Source: Verpa conica
Lineage: Eukaryota; Ascomycota; Pezizomycetes; Pezizales; Morchellaceae
Assembly: GCA_033030425.1 (NCBI GenBank)
Contig: JAUFSD010000020.1
Location: 682,001 to 746,000 of the forward strand
DNA: 64,000 bases
Direction: 5' to 3'
Shown: positions 54,177 to 64,000 of the stretch, piece by piece
Numbering within the stretch: position 1 is the stretch's first letter
Layout of the letters: every line of letters begins with the position of its first letter
The notes under the pieces: generated by a model
What the model was told of the DNA's origin: nothing
The model's database searches: none
Seen by the model: only the letters and a program-made list of their open reading frames with translations
Made by a program: the position numbers and the translations under genes

Positions 54177-55367
54177 CTTGGCACAACTTAGGCGAAGTAG
54201 GTATGTCAGTGAGAGTGTAATGGAAATCGGTTTGTCTAGTCCCTGGATAATCTCTATAAAAGTCTCACTACCCTTTCGTCACTCCACTACAGTAATAGCT
54301 TGGCCGTGGGGTCCAGGGGCTAAACTCGGTTTCGCGTGGCACGAGTGAGTACCTGTGACCTAAGATAATATAGTAAGATTTGACACAAGGGTTTCTTGAT
54401 AGTGCTCATATAGAGTTAGAAGGCAGTCGATAAGTCAGTAATGCTATCAAAACTATAAGTCGTAACACGGAGATATTGGCTGGCGCTATCAACTGCTTGA
54501 AGAATCTGGAAGGGTAGGGAGAACAGCCACTCCAGTATTAGCCGTAGATTTCGATTATGGGGGGGGGTATATGAAAAGGATGACGATGAAGGATGATATG
54601 TAGAGCTTTGTATGTAGTATAGATTATGTGACCAACTAGATCAGTTCTCTATTGGTGGTGGGCGTGGGATGCCAGGGTTAGGGGTATCGGCTCAACTACA
54701 ATTCACTCACCAGGTGCCGGGGGAATCCTAGAAACAGTAGTGCTTGTCTCAAAGCTAAAGGCTTCGGGATGGGCTGGAATAACACCATAATTGCCTCTAA
54801 ATGTTATTGAATAAAATTAAAAGCTAATGGGTATAATATTTTTATCTTTCCTGTGGGTACCTGGTCAAGGCCTAGAGACTACACTGTACCACGACAAGAG
54901 CCCTATACGCATATTCTCTACGGAGTAGCCACAAGAAAGGGATTCTAGCCTTCCGAAGGGCCTACTAAATACAGCTGAAAATATTCACTCCATTTCTCAT
55001 CTGACCCTCTCCTAAAGCCATCGCTAGCATGGACTCTATAGACTCTTTTACCAATAGCTCTACAGGGGGCCCTTTCAAACCTAAAGCTCAAACCATAAAG
55101 ACTTACTAAGCTCTACGGCTATTCTGGTGCTCCGGCAATTTTAGTCCTAGCTGTTATGGATAGATCCACTCCTACAGCACTACCACGCATGTCGGTGGTC
55201 CTATATTGCTGGACGCACATACTAGGTTCTCCTGAACCTCTTGTAATGATCAGAGGCTAGGTTCGTCCGCTGAACAAGTTGTGATTGTTAAATCAATCAC
55301 TTATACAAGAGGATGTCCATTTCTGATAAAGTAGATTTATTAATCACATTATATATATGACTTTGGG
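54177..55367. other. Gene-free stretch
   Basis: I see no coding frame, transposon hallmark or RNA gene. A G-run (54558-54566) and a telomere-like CAGGGTTAGGGG (54674-54685) are the only notable points. Confidence 0.35.
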
Positions 55368-55785
55368 TAGTATCCTATGGGGCGTCAAATGTGTCAAAAA
55401 TGAATTTTCCCATCGGTGATAAATCATGGACTAACATGCTGGAATACAGTATAAAACCGGACTATCTGTCTAGAATACTATGATGGTCCATAATTAAAAG
55501 ATTAAGTAAGACATGTAAATTTACCAATTAAAATACATGAAGTGCCACTTGAAGCTGGATCCTTGGCTATTGCCTCTAAAGGAAAAGATAAGGCCTAGAT
55601 CAGGATAAAGGGGATATCTATGTGTGAGATGTTTGTGTTAGCCTACAGTGGGCTATTATGGACCACTATAGTATTCCAGACAGGTGGTCCGGTTTTATAT
55701 TGTATTCCAGTATGTTTGTCCATGATTTTACCACCAGTGGGAAATTGAATTATGACATATTTGCTCTTCCATAGTATCCACTAGT
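55368..55785. mobile_element. MITE-type element with about 130-bp terminal inverted repeats
   Basis: Bases 55368-55500 are matched by the reverse complement of 55652-55785. Shared landmarks include CTGGAATACA, TATAAAACCGGAC, CTGTCT, GAATACTAT and TGGTCCATAAT. About 150 bp lie between the arms. TA dinucleotides stand at both outer ends (about 55368 and 55786), in line with a Tc1/mariner-type target duplication. No ORF is present, so it is non-autonomous. Confidence 0.7.
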
Positions 55786-55874
55786 TAAACAACAGGGTTT
55801 TCATCCTAGTCTAAAATAAAACGCTAACACACAACGAAATATAAATATATTACATGAGCAAATAGATATCCTAG

Positions 55875-56985
55875 CTATTGGAATAGTTCATGAAACTTCT
55901 TAGAAGACAGATGTAAAATACTCATCGTGTCTATCGCTGCATAATCTGCCTCAAGCTGCGCCGCCTCGATCACTTTTGTCTGTAGATTTGAGATTGACCG
56001 ATCGCTAGGAGACCAATCACTTCCGGAAAGCAAGAATTCAATTTTCTCATGCATAGCCGTTTGTCTATTGTCATAGGGAGATGTGTACCATTTGCATGCA
56101 GCATCAATGTCAGTTGTCTGTAACGGCCGCACAGGGTCTGTTAATAGCCTTGTCTTGCCGTCGACCTTTTGGTGGGAGAGAGCACGAATCATGATAATCG
56201 TGGTATCAATCATACACATTAGGATAAGACATCCGGGAATGCCGGGGTTCTGTAGACTCGGCTTGTACTGGTCAAGGCCAGTCCATCCCCCACCAATCTT
56301 TGACTGAATCAACTTGTCATCACCCGGACAGCGCGCGTTGAAGGCTTGAAGAATTGGCTCCATCAACATCAACGTAAGCGTTAATCCGTGTCCGTCCTTG
56401 TTACGCCAAAATGGGATCTGCTGGTGTCCAAACTTCAAACTGTGCCAGATAGTATACGCGCGAATATTTTCTTCTACAGCAAGTGCAATTTTTGGCTTGG
56501 TTAACACTCGTTGTGCTTTTATCAGAGCAAGTCGCGCCTCTGGACTCTCAATGGTTGCTAAAGTCTCTTTAGAAAGTCTTTCCATGGTCTCGGTCTCTGC
56601 AATATACTACTGTTAGTTATTAATCTCTCAATCTATTTACTATAGACTTACGCGTTCGAGTTGGCACAAATCGTCGTATATCCGCAGTAGTCGTAGCGAT
56701 GTTATTGGGGTTATGATCAATTTCAATCTGCTGGACCAGTTGCTCATTGTTGCAATCCGAGGCTGAATGTATATTTAATTCCCTCTTGACATCATCATTC
56801 AACTGGCTTTGATTTGCGATAATATGTACTGCAGTGTGCCCAAAATCCATCTGTAAGAATTCCTTATCTGACCTGTCTAACTTATTCTTATTGGGATCCA
56901 CGAAAAACCTGAAGAGATTCCCGGTTATTAAAGGTTTACCCCCATTATATCTCACCTCATTCTCCGGTACATTGATAATTACCAT
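55875..56985 (-). CDS. Conserved-looking protein of unknown function, two exons
   Basis: The exons I derive are 56985-56652 and 56596-55875 (minus). The 55-bp intron has donor GTAAGT, an AACTAAC branch site and acceptor TTGCAG, in phase 1, giving 351 residues. I do not recognise the family. The N-terminal part is polar and acidic/Asn-rich. Residues about 225-270 contain a Gly/Trp-rich segment (G-G-G-W-T-G-L) followed by a hydrophobic stretch (I-P-G-C-L-I-L-M-C-M-I) that could be buried or membrane-associated. The C-terminus is helical. The start codon is only 81 bp after the stop of the DUF2235 gene on the same strand, an unusually tight spacing for a fungal gene. They could be co-transcribed or functionally paired. 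Confidence 0.6.
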
Positions 56986-57066
56986 ACTGCATGAAGCATA
57001 CTACTATTCGGGCGACTCCGTACCCCACGAAAATCATTTAGAAAGCTCTCTAAAGCTCCCATTGAC

Positions 57067-59065
57067 TTAAACCAGTTCGAGTAGTATACCCGTACGTGGC
57101 TGTTGTCTGGAATTAGTAAAGAAGTATAAATGTCGTGGTCCCGTGTCTGGTGTCCTGGCTACTAAATATTAGCACACATAAGATATATCTCAGAGAAAAG
57201 TGGGAAAGTACCACCCAACCGGTCGAGCCCCAACATCCGCTGCAGACCTTACCAAAAGCCCGCTCGATCATCTCCGTTTCACCTGCATCAAATCCACCAT
57301 AAACTAAGATATTAACTCGCTCAACGGCCGTACTCTCCTCTAGGGTACACTGGATAGCCGATTGCTCCCACCACGGTACAGATTCTTTGAGGGTCATTGC
57401 TCGGGCGGCGATAAACCTACCCATGCTTATCCATGACTGTACTTGAATGCGAAAGGATGAACTGACATCAAATATCAAGTACGCTGATGGGTGTATAAAC
57501 GTCTTTAGTTTGTGACAGTTGGGATCCAATGGTGGCGCTGTAATACTCTTCCAGAACTTCCTGGCGATAGGGGTTAATGGAGATGCGGACGAATTAAGAC
57601 GCAAAGCCCAAGATGTGTTCTGACGATGATGTGTTATCATATCGTTCATCCTCAGTGCAATTTTGTGTGATGTATCGATTGTTTTTTGCGCACCAGAGAA
57701 CAGAACCCTGTGTAGGTCAACAGCTCCATCAAGTACCAGTCCATAGTCAATAGCAGATTGAAGTATCCATTGTAGAGGCCATAGAGCTAGGCCTTGTTGG
57801 GCGCTACCGCCACCAATATCGTGATGGTGTCCCAAGAACCAAGCCTGCTCATAGCTGCTGCTGAGATTTGTAGGAGATTTCCACAAGTCTGGTTTAAATG
57901 CCCATCTATCCTCGTTCAATGCTAGCGCATGGCGAACGTTGTCAACAATATGGGGCGCATTCGTTTCGAAATCGACTACTGTATCATGGTGGAAGAATTT
58001 CCCCTTGACGCTGTCGAACGCCCCAATAAGGCGTACCCGAGGACATTGCTTGCAATAATACCTACAGCCAGTCAGCAGAATTTCAATACTCATAAACTCT
58101 GTAGGTTACTCACATAAAATCCTTGGAGGGATTGGTCTATAATCAACATATTAGTAATAATCAAAGCTTAGGTACAACCTACCCTTTGTATTTCTGCAAT
58201 TGATCATTGCCAAAAGATCTTACGAGCTACAGGGGGGGATAGGTTTCAAATTTTCATACCGGAGGTTTCGACCCTTTAATCTTCGTATATCTTGTCACCA
58301 GCTCTTTAAACTTCTGCATAAAACTAATGTTATCATGCATATACTCTAGTTTGATCAAGCCGACATATTGCAGGAACGATGCAAGGGCACGTGAAATAAC
58401 TAAAGAGAAAATTAATTGAGGTCGTTTGCAAAGATAGAGATTATCTTACAAGCCCCACGACTGAAACCGAATAAAAAGATTTCATCGTTATTTCTCTGTT
58501 GCAATTGCTCGCAGCAAACCTATCGAGATTAATTTCTATCATATTCCGATAGAACTAGCATTCTCACCTTATAGGCATTTCGAAGAATATCTAGAAATCC
58601 TATATTACATGCACATTAGTATAGTTACTTGAATGGCAGCTAGGTTTAATACCGAATCCATTGATAGCACCAGGGGCATCTAATGGTTTGTGCTGTGTCC
58701 CAATTCCCTCAAAGTATTCTGTATACTAAGGAAATCGAACGGTAATAGTTAGATGTATATTCTTATCACAGAGAAATTACATATTCCGTATACCTGAAAT
58801 AGTCTTGTACCGTCAGGACTCGCAACAGTTCCGGGTTTAACCATATTATGAATAGCATATATCGAATTGCTACCACCACCGGTAACACCTAAATCAGAAA
58901 TTATTAATTTTCTGGAACGTTAAAAAGTTTGATTGGAGAGTCCTAACCAGTGAGAAAGTTATAAGAGCCTTTGACGGTGTCTCCGGTCCCATCAAAGCAA
59001 AGGATGAGGCGTACTGGTAAACACTCCTTATTCTCACTAGACCTGATAAACCTTCGCTGTTCCAT
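57067..59065 (-). CDS. DUF2235 alpha/beta-hydrolase (Tle1-like), nine exons
   Basis: The exons I derive are 59065-58948, 58888-58794, 58725-58653, 58599-58568, 58519-58450, 58399-58260, 58136-58114, 58061-57253 and 57161-57067 (minus). All have GT-AG borders and phases that join to 484 residues. The N-terminus has L-I-L-C-F-D-G-T-G-D-T (20-30), the hallmark of the family. The nucleophile elbow G-F-S-R-G-A puts the Ser at 126. G-A-F-D gives Asp200, and G-H-H-H-D-I-G-G-G gives the likely catalytic His263, so the triad looks complete. Members include bacterial type VI secretion phospholipases (Tle1) and many uncharacterised fungal proteins; lipase or esterase activity is an inference. No signal peptide is seen. 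The tiny exons 4 and 7 (32 and 23 bp) are the least certain parts. Confidence 0.82.
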
Positions 59066-60723
59066 TGGACTAAGTATAGGGAGATACTTGAGAATTTAAT
59101 TCCGCGTATGAATAATAAAGCAATTAAAAGAATGGTTGAGTGGATTCGAGGGACAGGGCGCTATCGAGGACCTTAAATACCAGCGCCATAGGCATTTACA
59201 CATGTTCGGGTGCGCTTCACCCCGCACCCTTACACCACAATAGATGCCTTATGCAATGCTTGTAAGACGCCATATTGGGAGTCGTGGTAGTGGAGTGTTT
59301 GGGTTTAAATTCTGAATAGGCTCAACACATACTAATGTGATCTGAGGTGGCCGGGATGCCGCATACCCTGATAGTGAGACACCCGCCATCAATCTACCCA
59401 TGCGCCAAAAAGATGTCTAGATTGGTATAGCTGTTACCCAAGGTTCGGCTTCGGCGAAAATTATGTCTCACACAGCCACGAAGGCGTCAACTGTTATCTA
59501 ATGTACTTGAAAAGCTTACTTTCTCGAGTTAGCATACCACTGTCACTCGCGGCTAAAGTGAACGTCTAAGCCTCGGCTGATGGCTGTTGATTTTAGCGAG
59601 TGAGGCTGTAGTCCTACTGGACTATTGCAGTGATAGGCTAAATTAGTTAGGCGGCTGCATCAAGCCACCAGAAATTATACAACAAAAGTTTGAACCTTCG
59701 TCTTGTGGGGATGGTACAGCCTGATGCTGATAGTACCGGAAATCTCTGGGAACTATGAAGGATATGTAGAGTACTGTAAACCCTGTAGTTGTGTCCGAAT
59801 ATAATAGCGGGTCTATAATAGTATTCTTTGTAGAACCGCTTGAGAGTAGCCGCGCTAGACTGTAAATGGCAAGTATTCTACATAAAATAGGCCTATTGGG
59901 TTAGATTTATTCAACCTTTAGAACCTGTCCCCGGATTCTCGGTCCTAAAATGAATTACCGTGGCTGCTACTTCATCATAACGGCCAGAACTATTCTGGAG
60001 TATGCTACGAAGTTATAGATATATGCGTGTTTAATGTCCTGAGAATAACTACAGTCGCACCTCGATATGCGAGATTCCAACAATCCAGAATATTTTGTAC
60101 GAGATGCCAAGTTTTTACAAAAAATCTGAGACAAAGATTTCATTTTACAGTAGAGATGTGTTTTGGCTGTGGTGTTTCATGTAGGACAGCAAGGGATCCG
60201 GCATATTAAGATATGGCATAGCAAGGTGCGAGTGTACGTTTATTTCCTAGGTAAGTTGAAGGGCTGGGGAGAAAACAACGCTCAGACATTGAACCGTCTA
60301 AGTGAAATACAACTATATCTTACGTTATCTTACATTACACAACAACCAAAAAAACATATCGGCAGTGCTCATAGAATAATTTCTTGAATCTATCTGCCTA
60401 GTTGGGTGATTGGTGCGGTCCAAGAATTGGCGATACTTAGAAACCCTAACCCATTGCTCCTCGGCACCCAGCCTCGAGCATGGCCTCGGATAAAGGATTC
60501 GAATATGCAGCATGTCTAGCCACCATGTTACCACAGTGCTCCAGAAGGGAAACCTGTCTTAGAGCTCGATTATGATCGGGTACCAAGACCTTCTATAGTC
60601 CTAGATATATACCCCTACAGGTCTCAGCCTTAGCCGCCGGGGATACGTATTCCTGGTGGAAGGAGTTGTTACCAGCCACGTGGTGGCAAAGCGGGCAGGG
60701 CCACAAGAGCACTCGGAGCCTGA
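59066..60723. other. Gene-free stretch
   Basis: It should contain the promoter of the DUF2235 gene. No frame with motifs is seen. A telomere-like AAACCCTAACCC lies at 60441-60452. Confidence 0.35.
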
Positions 60724-61003
60724 CCGTTCTTGTATCCCATACACCGGTGAAAAATGCTGCCCCTTTTGTGTGGGGGCCAGAAAGCGTGGGTTAGGTGAAT
60801 TAAGTGGCAACTAAGTCAGAGAGCACAATTTGTACTTAGATAGTAACTCTATAGAATATAATAAACTTAATCTTTACACTGTATTTATTGAATCTTCCAC
60901 CTAAAGTCATTAGTAGGACATTGCCTCTCACTACTGACTTACCCGCGGTTTTGGCCCCCACGGAAAAAGGGCAGCAACACCGGTGTATGGGATACGGAGT
61001 TAC
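60724..61003. repeat. Inverted-repeat element, arms of about 70 bp
   Basis: Bases 60730-60795 are matched by the reverse complement of about 60938-61000. Shared landmarks are TATCCCATACACCGGTG, GCTGCCC and TGGGGGCCA. About 140 bp of AT-rich sequence lies between. It could be a fold-back or MITE remnant; no target duplication is clear. Confidence 0.6.
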
Positions 61004-62159
61004 CACAAGATCAAGCTAACAACCCTCTTACAAGACCAATTGGTCATATTACAGCTTTGCCGGTCCTATTAATCAAACGATGATCCACGATGAATAATAC
61101 TAGCCCCAGCCCCGAAGCGAAGTAGCCTTGTAGTAGAATCTTGCGCTCATTCGGTGACACTGAATTTGTACTTAGATTTCCTGAGCTGCGGGAGGCTGAC
61201 TGAGTCTATGCAACAGCATTTGACACCTTTCTCCAGAGCCGGAAAATATATCTAGATTCACGGGTAAACAAAAAACTTTACAAAGGTCCTGTTCTGGTAG
61301 GTAGATGACCTCTCGCACCCGGGAAAGATGTCTCGGATACTTCGCTTAAATCCGGGCACGCATCTGGAGGGTTAGGGTTGGTAATAGAGCCGCAAAGGCA
61401 CCCGCAAATGTCAATATGTGCAGGGCACCAACGCCTCCACAACGCTCAGCCCACTTGCACCGCCTATGCTAGTCAAATATACACGAAATATAGTGTTTGC
61501 GCAACTCTTCTTTACATACTAAGACAGTGGTAGCCTAGGAGTACAGACCACTCATACATTGTAGTCACGGCGGTGAGAAAGTCCAGGACTAGGTGTTTCA
61601 ATTATGTTTGTTCAGCCAGCAATAGCGTGGAACTATCGCGCAAAAACTATCCTTCAGATACCTACAGGCGTAGCAGATGCGTTCAGATGCCAAAACATTA
61701 CCGGTGATTAAGAGCTTAGCGACCAGCATGAGTAAATAGGATACACGCATCCAAAGCTTGCACGCAACTATTATTTATTACGCTCTAGAGTTCTGTTGGA
61801 TACTCCGGTATTGGTGTGGTCTGGGGCATTATACGAAAGGTTAATGACCTGTACCATACCGCGCGGCTGGTGCTTCGAACCAAATATAAGCCGAGTTACA
61901 CCACCGGCCGCAAAAACCAAAGTTTTGTAATTAACTAATAATCACAAATTGTTTTCCAGTATATTTCCCCATAAGTAATAATCATTCTCTTTACAGTATA
62001 GTGTACGGTACCACCAATACATGGATCAGTTTTAGGCGGCATATAGGAATATACATGTATAATTAGCATTATTCTACGAATAAAACTTTTAATAATTGAA
62101 TGATGAGCTAAATTTTAGCCGAAACCGCTGGGCGCATAGAATATCACTCGGGATTCTTG
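61004..62159. other. Gene-free stretch
   Basis: No supported gene or element. A telomere-like GGGTTAGGGTTG lies at 61369-61380. Confidence 0.35.
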
Positions 62160-62174
62160 TCAGCTAAGTGGTTG

Positions 62175-62249
62175 AATGAATGAATGAATGAATGAATTGA
62201 TTATAGGTACATGTAGCCCTGAGGCTATGGTACTCGAACTACACACTCA
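62175..62249 (-). mobile_element. Very short 5'-truncated LINE tail with ATTC microsatellite and 15-bp target duplication
   Basis: A 75-bp insertion lies between direct copies of TCAGCTAAGTGGTTG (62160-62174 and 62250-62264). On the minus strand it reads CGAGTACCATAGCCTCAGGG..., nearly the same 3' block as the insertion at 53971-54162, and ends in ATTCATTCATTC units. Confidence 0.75.
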
Positions 62250-62259
62250 TCAGCTAAGT

Positions 62260-63910
62260 GGTTGTAAATAACGAGACGGAGAGAGCTAAAGGGGCTGGTT
62301 CCCAAACCGTCCCACGATCCCTATATTGGAACGGGGGTATTCCCTAAGATAAGTCTAGACAATTCAATCAGCAAACACATCTGGATACAGGCTATGTGCG
62401 ATACAAAGTATTAGCTGAAAAAACCGTAATAAGAGGGTTTAATGTTAAGCAGCCGGACTCCAGAGAGCATAGGATAAGTTGCTCATATTAAGATAGGGGC
62501 GTTGTATAAGATAAGATAATGATTCGTCAAGTGATTTTTTCTGAGAACCAGTATTTAGTTCACAGTACATAGAGCTTAGACTACTTTCTACCCCCTTACA
62601 GAATCGACGAGGTTTTGGGTCTTGCTACTCGTAATGTTGTTAAGGGTGTCTTCCTGAACCCTTGCCCGTCTCCTTTTCGAACGTTCGGCCGGGACATTCC
62701 TGGCGCTTGCCCGTTCTTGGAACGCGGTCGCAAGATGTGCTCCAAGCCCCATGACACTACACACATGGTGTCCTGTAGCACTCTCGGCAACAGCTCCGGG
62801 GCTCTTTAACCTCTTGGATTAAATTAGATGTCTTGATTTGGGGGAATTTCTGTATACCAGGAGTGATGGTGGTCAACCATCGTATAATTGCGGATTGGGT
62901 TGTCAGGTTGGGGTTGTGAATGAGGCTCAAAGCTGAAGTCGGTGTTACTGCTTACGTAATCAAGACTAGAGCCTCAATGGTAACCCCGCCCTTTTGCCGA
63001 TTGTTTTTCACACTTGATTCAGACTCCTACCGACTCGAAGCTGTACCGGATGGTAATCTTCCATTTATATAAATTTCCACCCAGATAATCTATTGTATAT
63101 GAATCCTTATAAATGAACCTGCAATGTAGGGATTGTCTTGGCAACAGGGTTAGGTTTCTTATATGTAGATTGTTGGTGCATACTTGAAGAACCGTATCCC
63201 AGTGACGGGGCAGTAACCAAGGAATTTCTGTAGTACAAACAGCTTGAGACAAAAGAACAGAAGGGTGATGTGAAAGGGAGAAAAGAAGGTAAAGGACACA
63301 TGGTCTTATTTTATTCTAGGTTTCATTGTGAGTTTCATTGAATCGAATACTGTCGGAGAAGGGTAAAGTGATATATTTGAAGCCACTGTGGGTATCATGA
63401 TAAATCATGAAGAGAAGATATAGCAGAGACTTTGATTTAGTCTCCTAGTTGAATACCTAGATGGTTAGGGGGTCTTTAAGATTATGGATACCTATCGAGA
63501 GGGGATTGCATATGGAGGCGAAGACTTTAAGAGAGAATAGTGTTGAGATTGATAGCCTGAGAGTTCATTTTTTTAGGTAGCCTTAGTGAAAGTTTCTGGT
63601 TTTTGCTGATGTGCGATGCCCTCTTTGAAAGTTAAACTATCCTAGATACGGTGTATTAACATGTTGGTTGTTGACTGTTGACTGTATTGCTGACTGTTCT
63701 GAGATACTCGGAAAGCACGATAATTGGTAAATAAGAGGAATATGGCGATCAAGCTCAGAAACAAGGTAAATGTTTCCTTTGGCAGCAGGACTGGTGGTCG
63801 TGCAACCATCATAACTCTGGTGCTATATAATAAGGATTTCTTGCACGTCACATTTTCTTACTACAGTCTGCATATGGCATTTGGGTGGATAGTGTGTGAG
63901 TGTTCACCTC
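62260..63910. other. Mostly gene-free stretch with one orphan exon-like frame
   Basis: Apart from the exon-like frame at 62602-62809, I see no protein-like frame, transposon hallmark or RNA gene. GATAAGATAAGATAATG-type GATA repeats lie near 62507-62523. Confidence 0.3.
62602..62809 (+). pseudogene. Orphan 3'-exon-like ORF, unknown
   Basis: After a good acceptor (CCCCCTTACAG at 62591-62601) a frame of 68 codons with GC-rich, coding-like codon choice ends at TAA 62807-62809. The peptide is Cys-containing (C-P-S-P-F-R-T-F, C-P-F-L-E-R-G-R, C-S-K-P-H). No upstream exon was found, so it may be the last exon of a decayed gene. I do not recognise it. Confidence 0.3.
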
Positions 63911-63920
63911 CCCGCTCTAT

Positions 63921-63940
63921 TTAACGTATATATACCCTCC
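63921..63940 (+). promoter_or_regulatory. Probable promoter of a gene beyond the window
   Basis: GTATATATACC (63926-63936) is followed by a CT-rich stretch to the window end, the usual layout of a fungal core promoter and leader on the plus strand. No ATG of a supported gene is reached. Confidence 0.35.
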
Positions 63941-64000
63941 TGAACCGTTCTTTACACTCCCGGGCCCTTCTCCGGAAACCTCTCCCAGACATCTGACTCT

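Noticed and set aside
62596..62790. Minus-strand ORF opposite the exon-like frame
   Set aside because: The plus frame has a good acceptor and coding-like codon choice, and the minus frame has no support.

Overview
The window looks like a chromosomal segment of a filamentous ascomycete fungus. Spliced genes carry short introns of about 50-75 bp with TACTAAT/CTAAC-type branch sites. The transposon mix (Gypsy, Copia, Tad-like LINE, Helitron) is fungal, and one retrotransposon carries stop codons of the kind left by repeat-induced point mutation (RIP). F-box/ankyrin and DUF2235 genes plus a large TE load would suit a Pezizomycete such as a truffle or morel relative, but that placement is only an inference. 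Genes are sparse and about half of the window is mobile or repetitive DNA.

Positions 1-28.2 kb are a nested retrotransposon cluster. It starts with a decayed Tad-like LINE (1-1500) and one arm of a dispersed CAG/CTG-rich repeat, called R here (1480-2082, continued at 7908-8541, with an inverted partner at about 27120-28175). A complete, apparently intact Copia element (2083-7907, called A) sits inside the left R arm. It has sequence-identical 617-bp LTRs, a 5-bp target duplication and a 1475-codon Gag-Pol ORF. Next come two older Gypsy elements: C on the plus strand (9699-19308) and D on the minus strand (25066-19309). They are broken up by four solo-type LTRs of family A and by copies of a second, roughly 1.16-kb LTR family (B). 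Direct 5-bp duplications at most joints give the insertion order; mismatched flanks at others point to recombination between LTR copies.

Positions 28.2-32.2 kb hold decayed repeats, a tRNA-like SINE remnant, an LTR-like fragment and GC-rich minisatellites. Positions 32.2-39.7 kb are the most interesting block. A single-exon gene for a 2-oxoglutarate/Fe(II) dioxygenase with TET/JBP-like architecture lies tail to tail with a spliced Helitron Rep-helicase gene, itself preceded by a spliced gene for an OB-fold (RPA-like) protein. An 18-bp minisatellite separates the two convergent genes.

Positions 39.7-64 kb are gene-poor. They contain a 46-residue cysteine-rich zinc-finger-like gene with a TATA box, a four-exon secreted astacin metalloprotease with a DUF4215-type repeat, an F-box/ankyrin gene divergent from a small F-box ORF across a GATA-rich promoter, and a nine-exon DUF2235 serine hydrolase (Tle1-like) followed 81 bp later by an unknown two-exon gene. 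Small insertions with clear hallmarks are scattered here: two 5'-truncated LINE tails of one family with 14-15 bp target duplications but different tail microsatellites, a TIR element of MITE type at 55.4-55.8 kb, and an inverted-repeat element at 60.7-61.0 kb. The window ends in what looks like the promoter of a plus-strand gene lying outside it.
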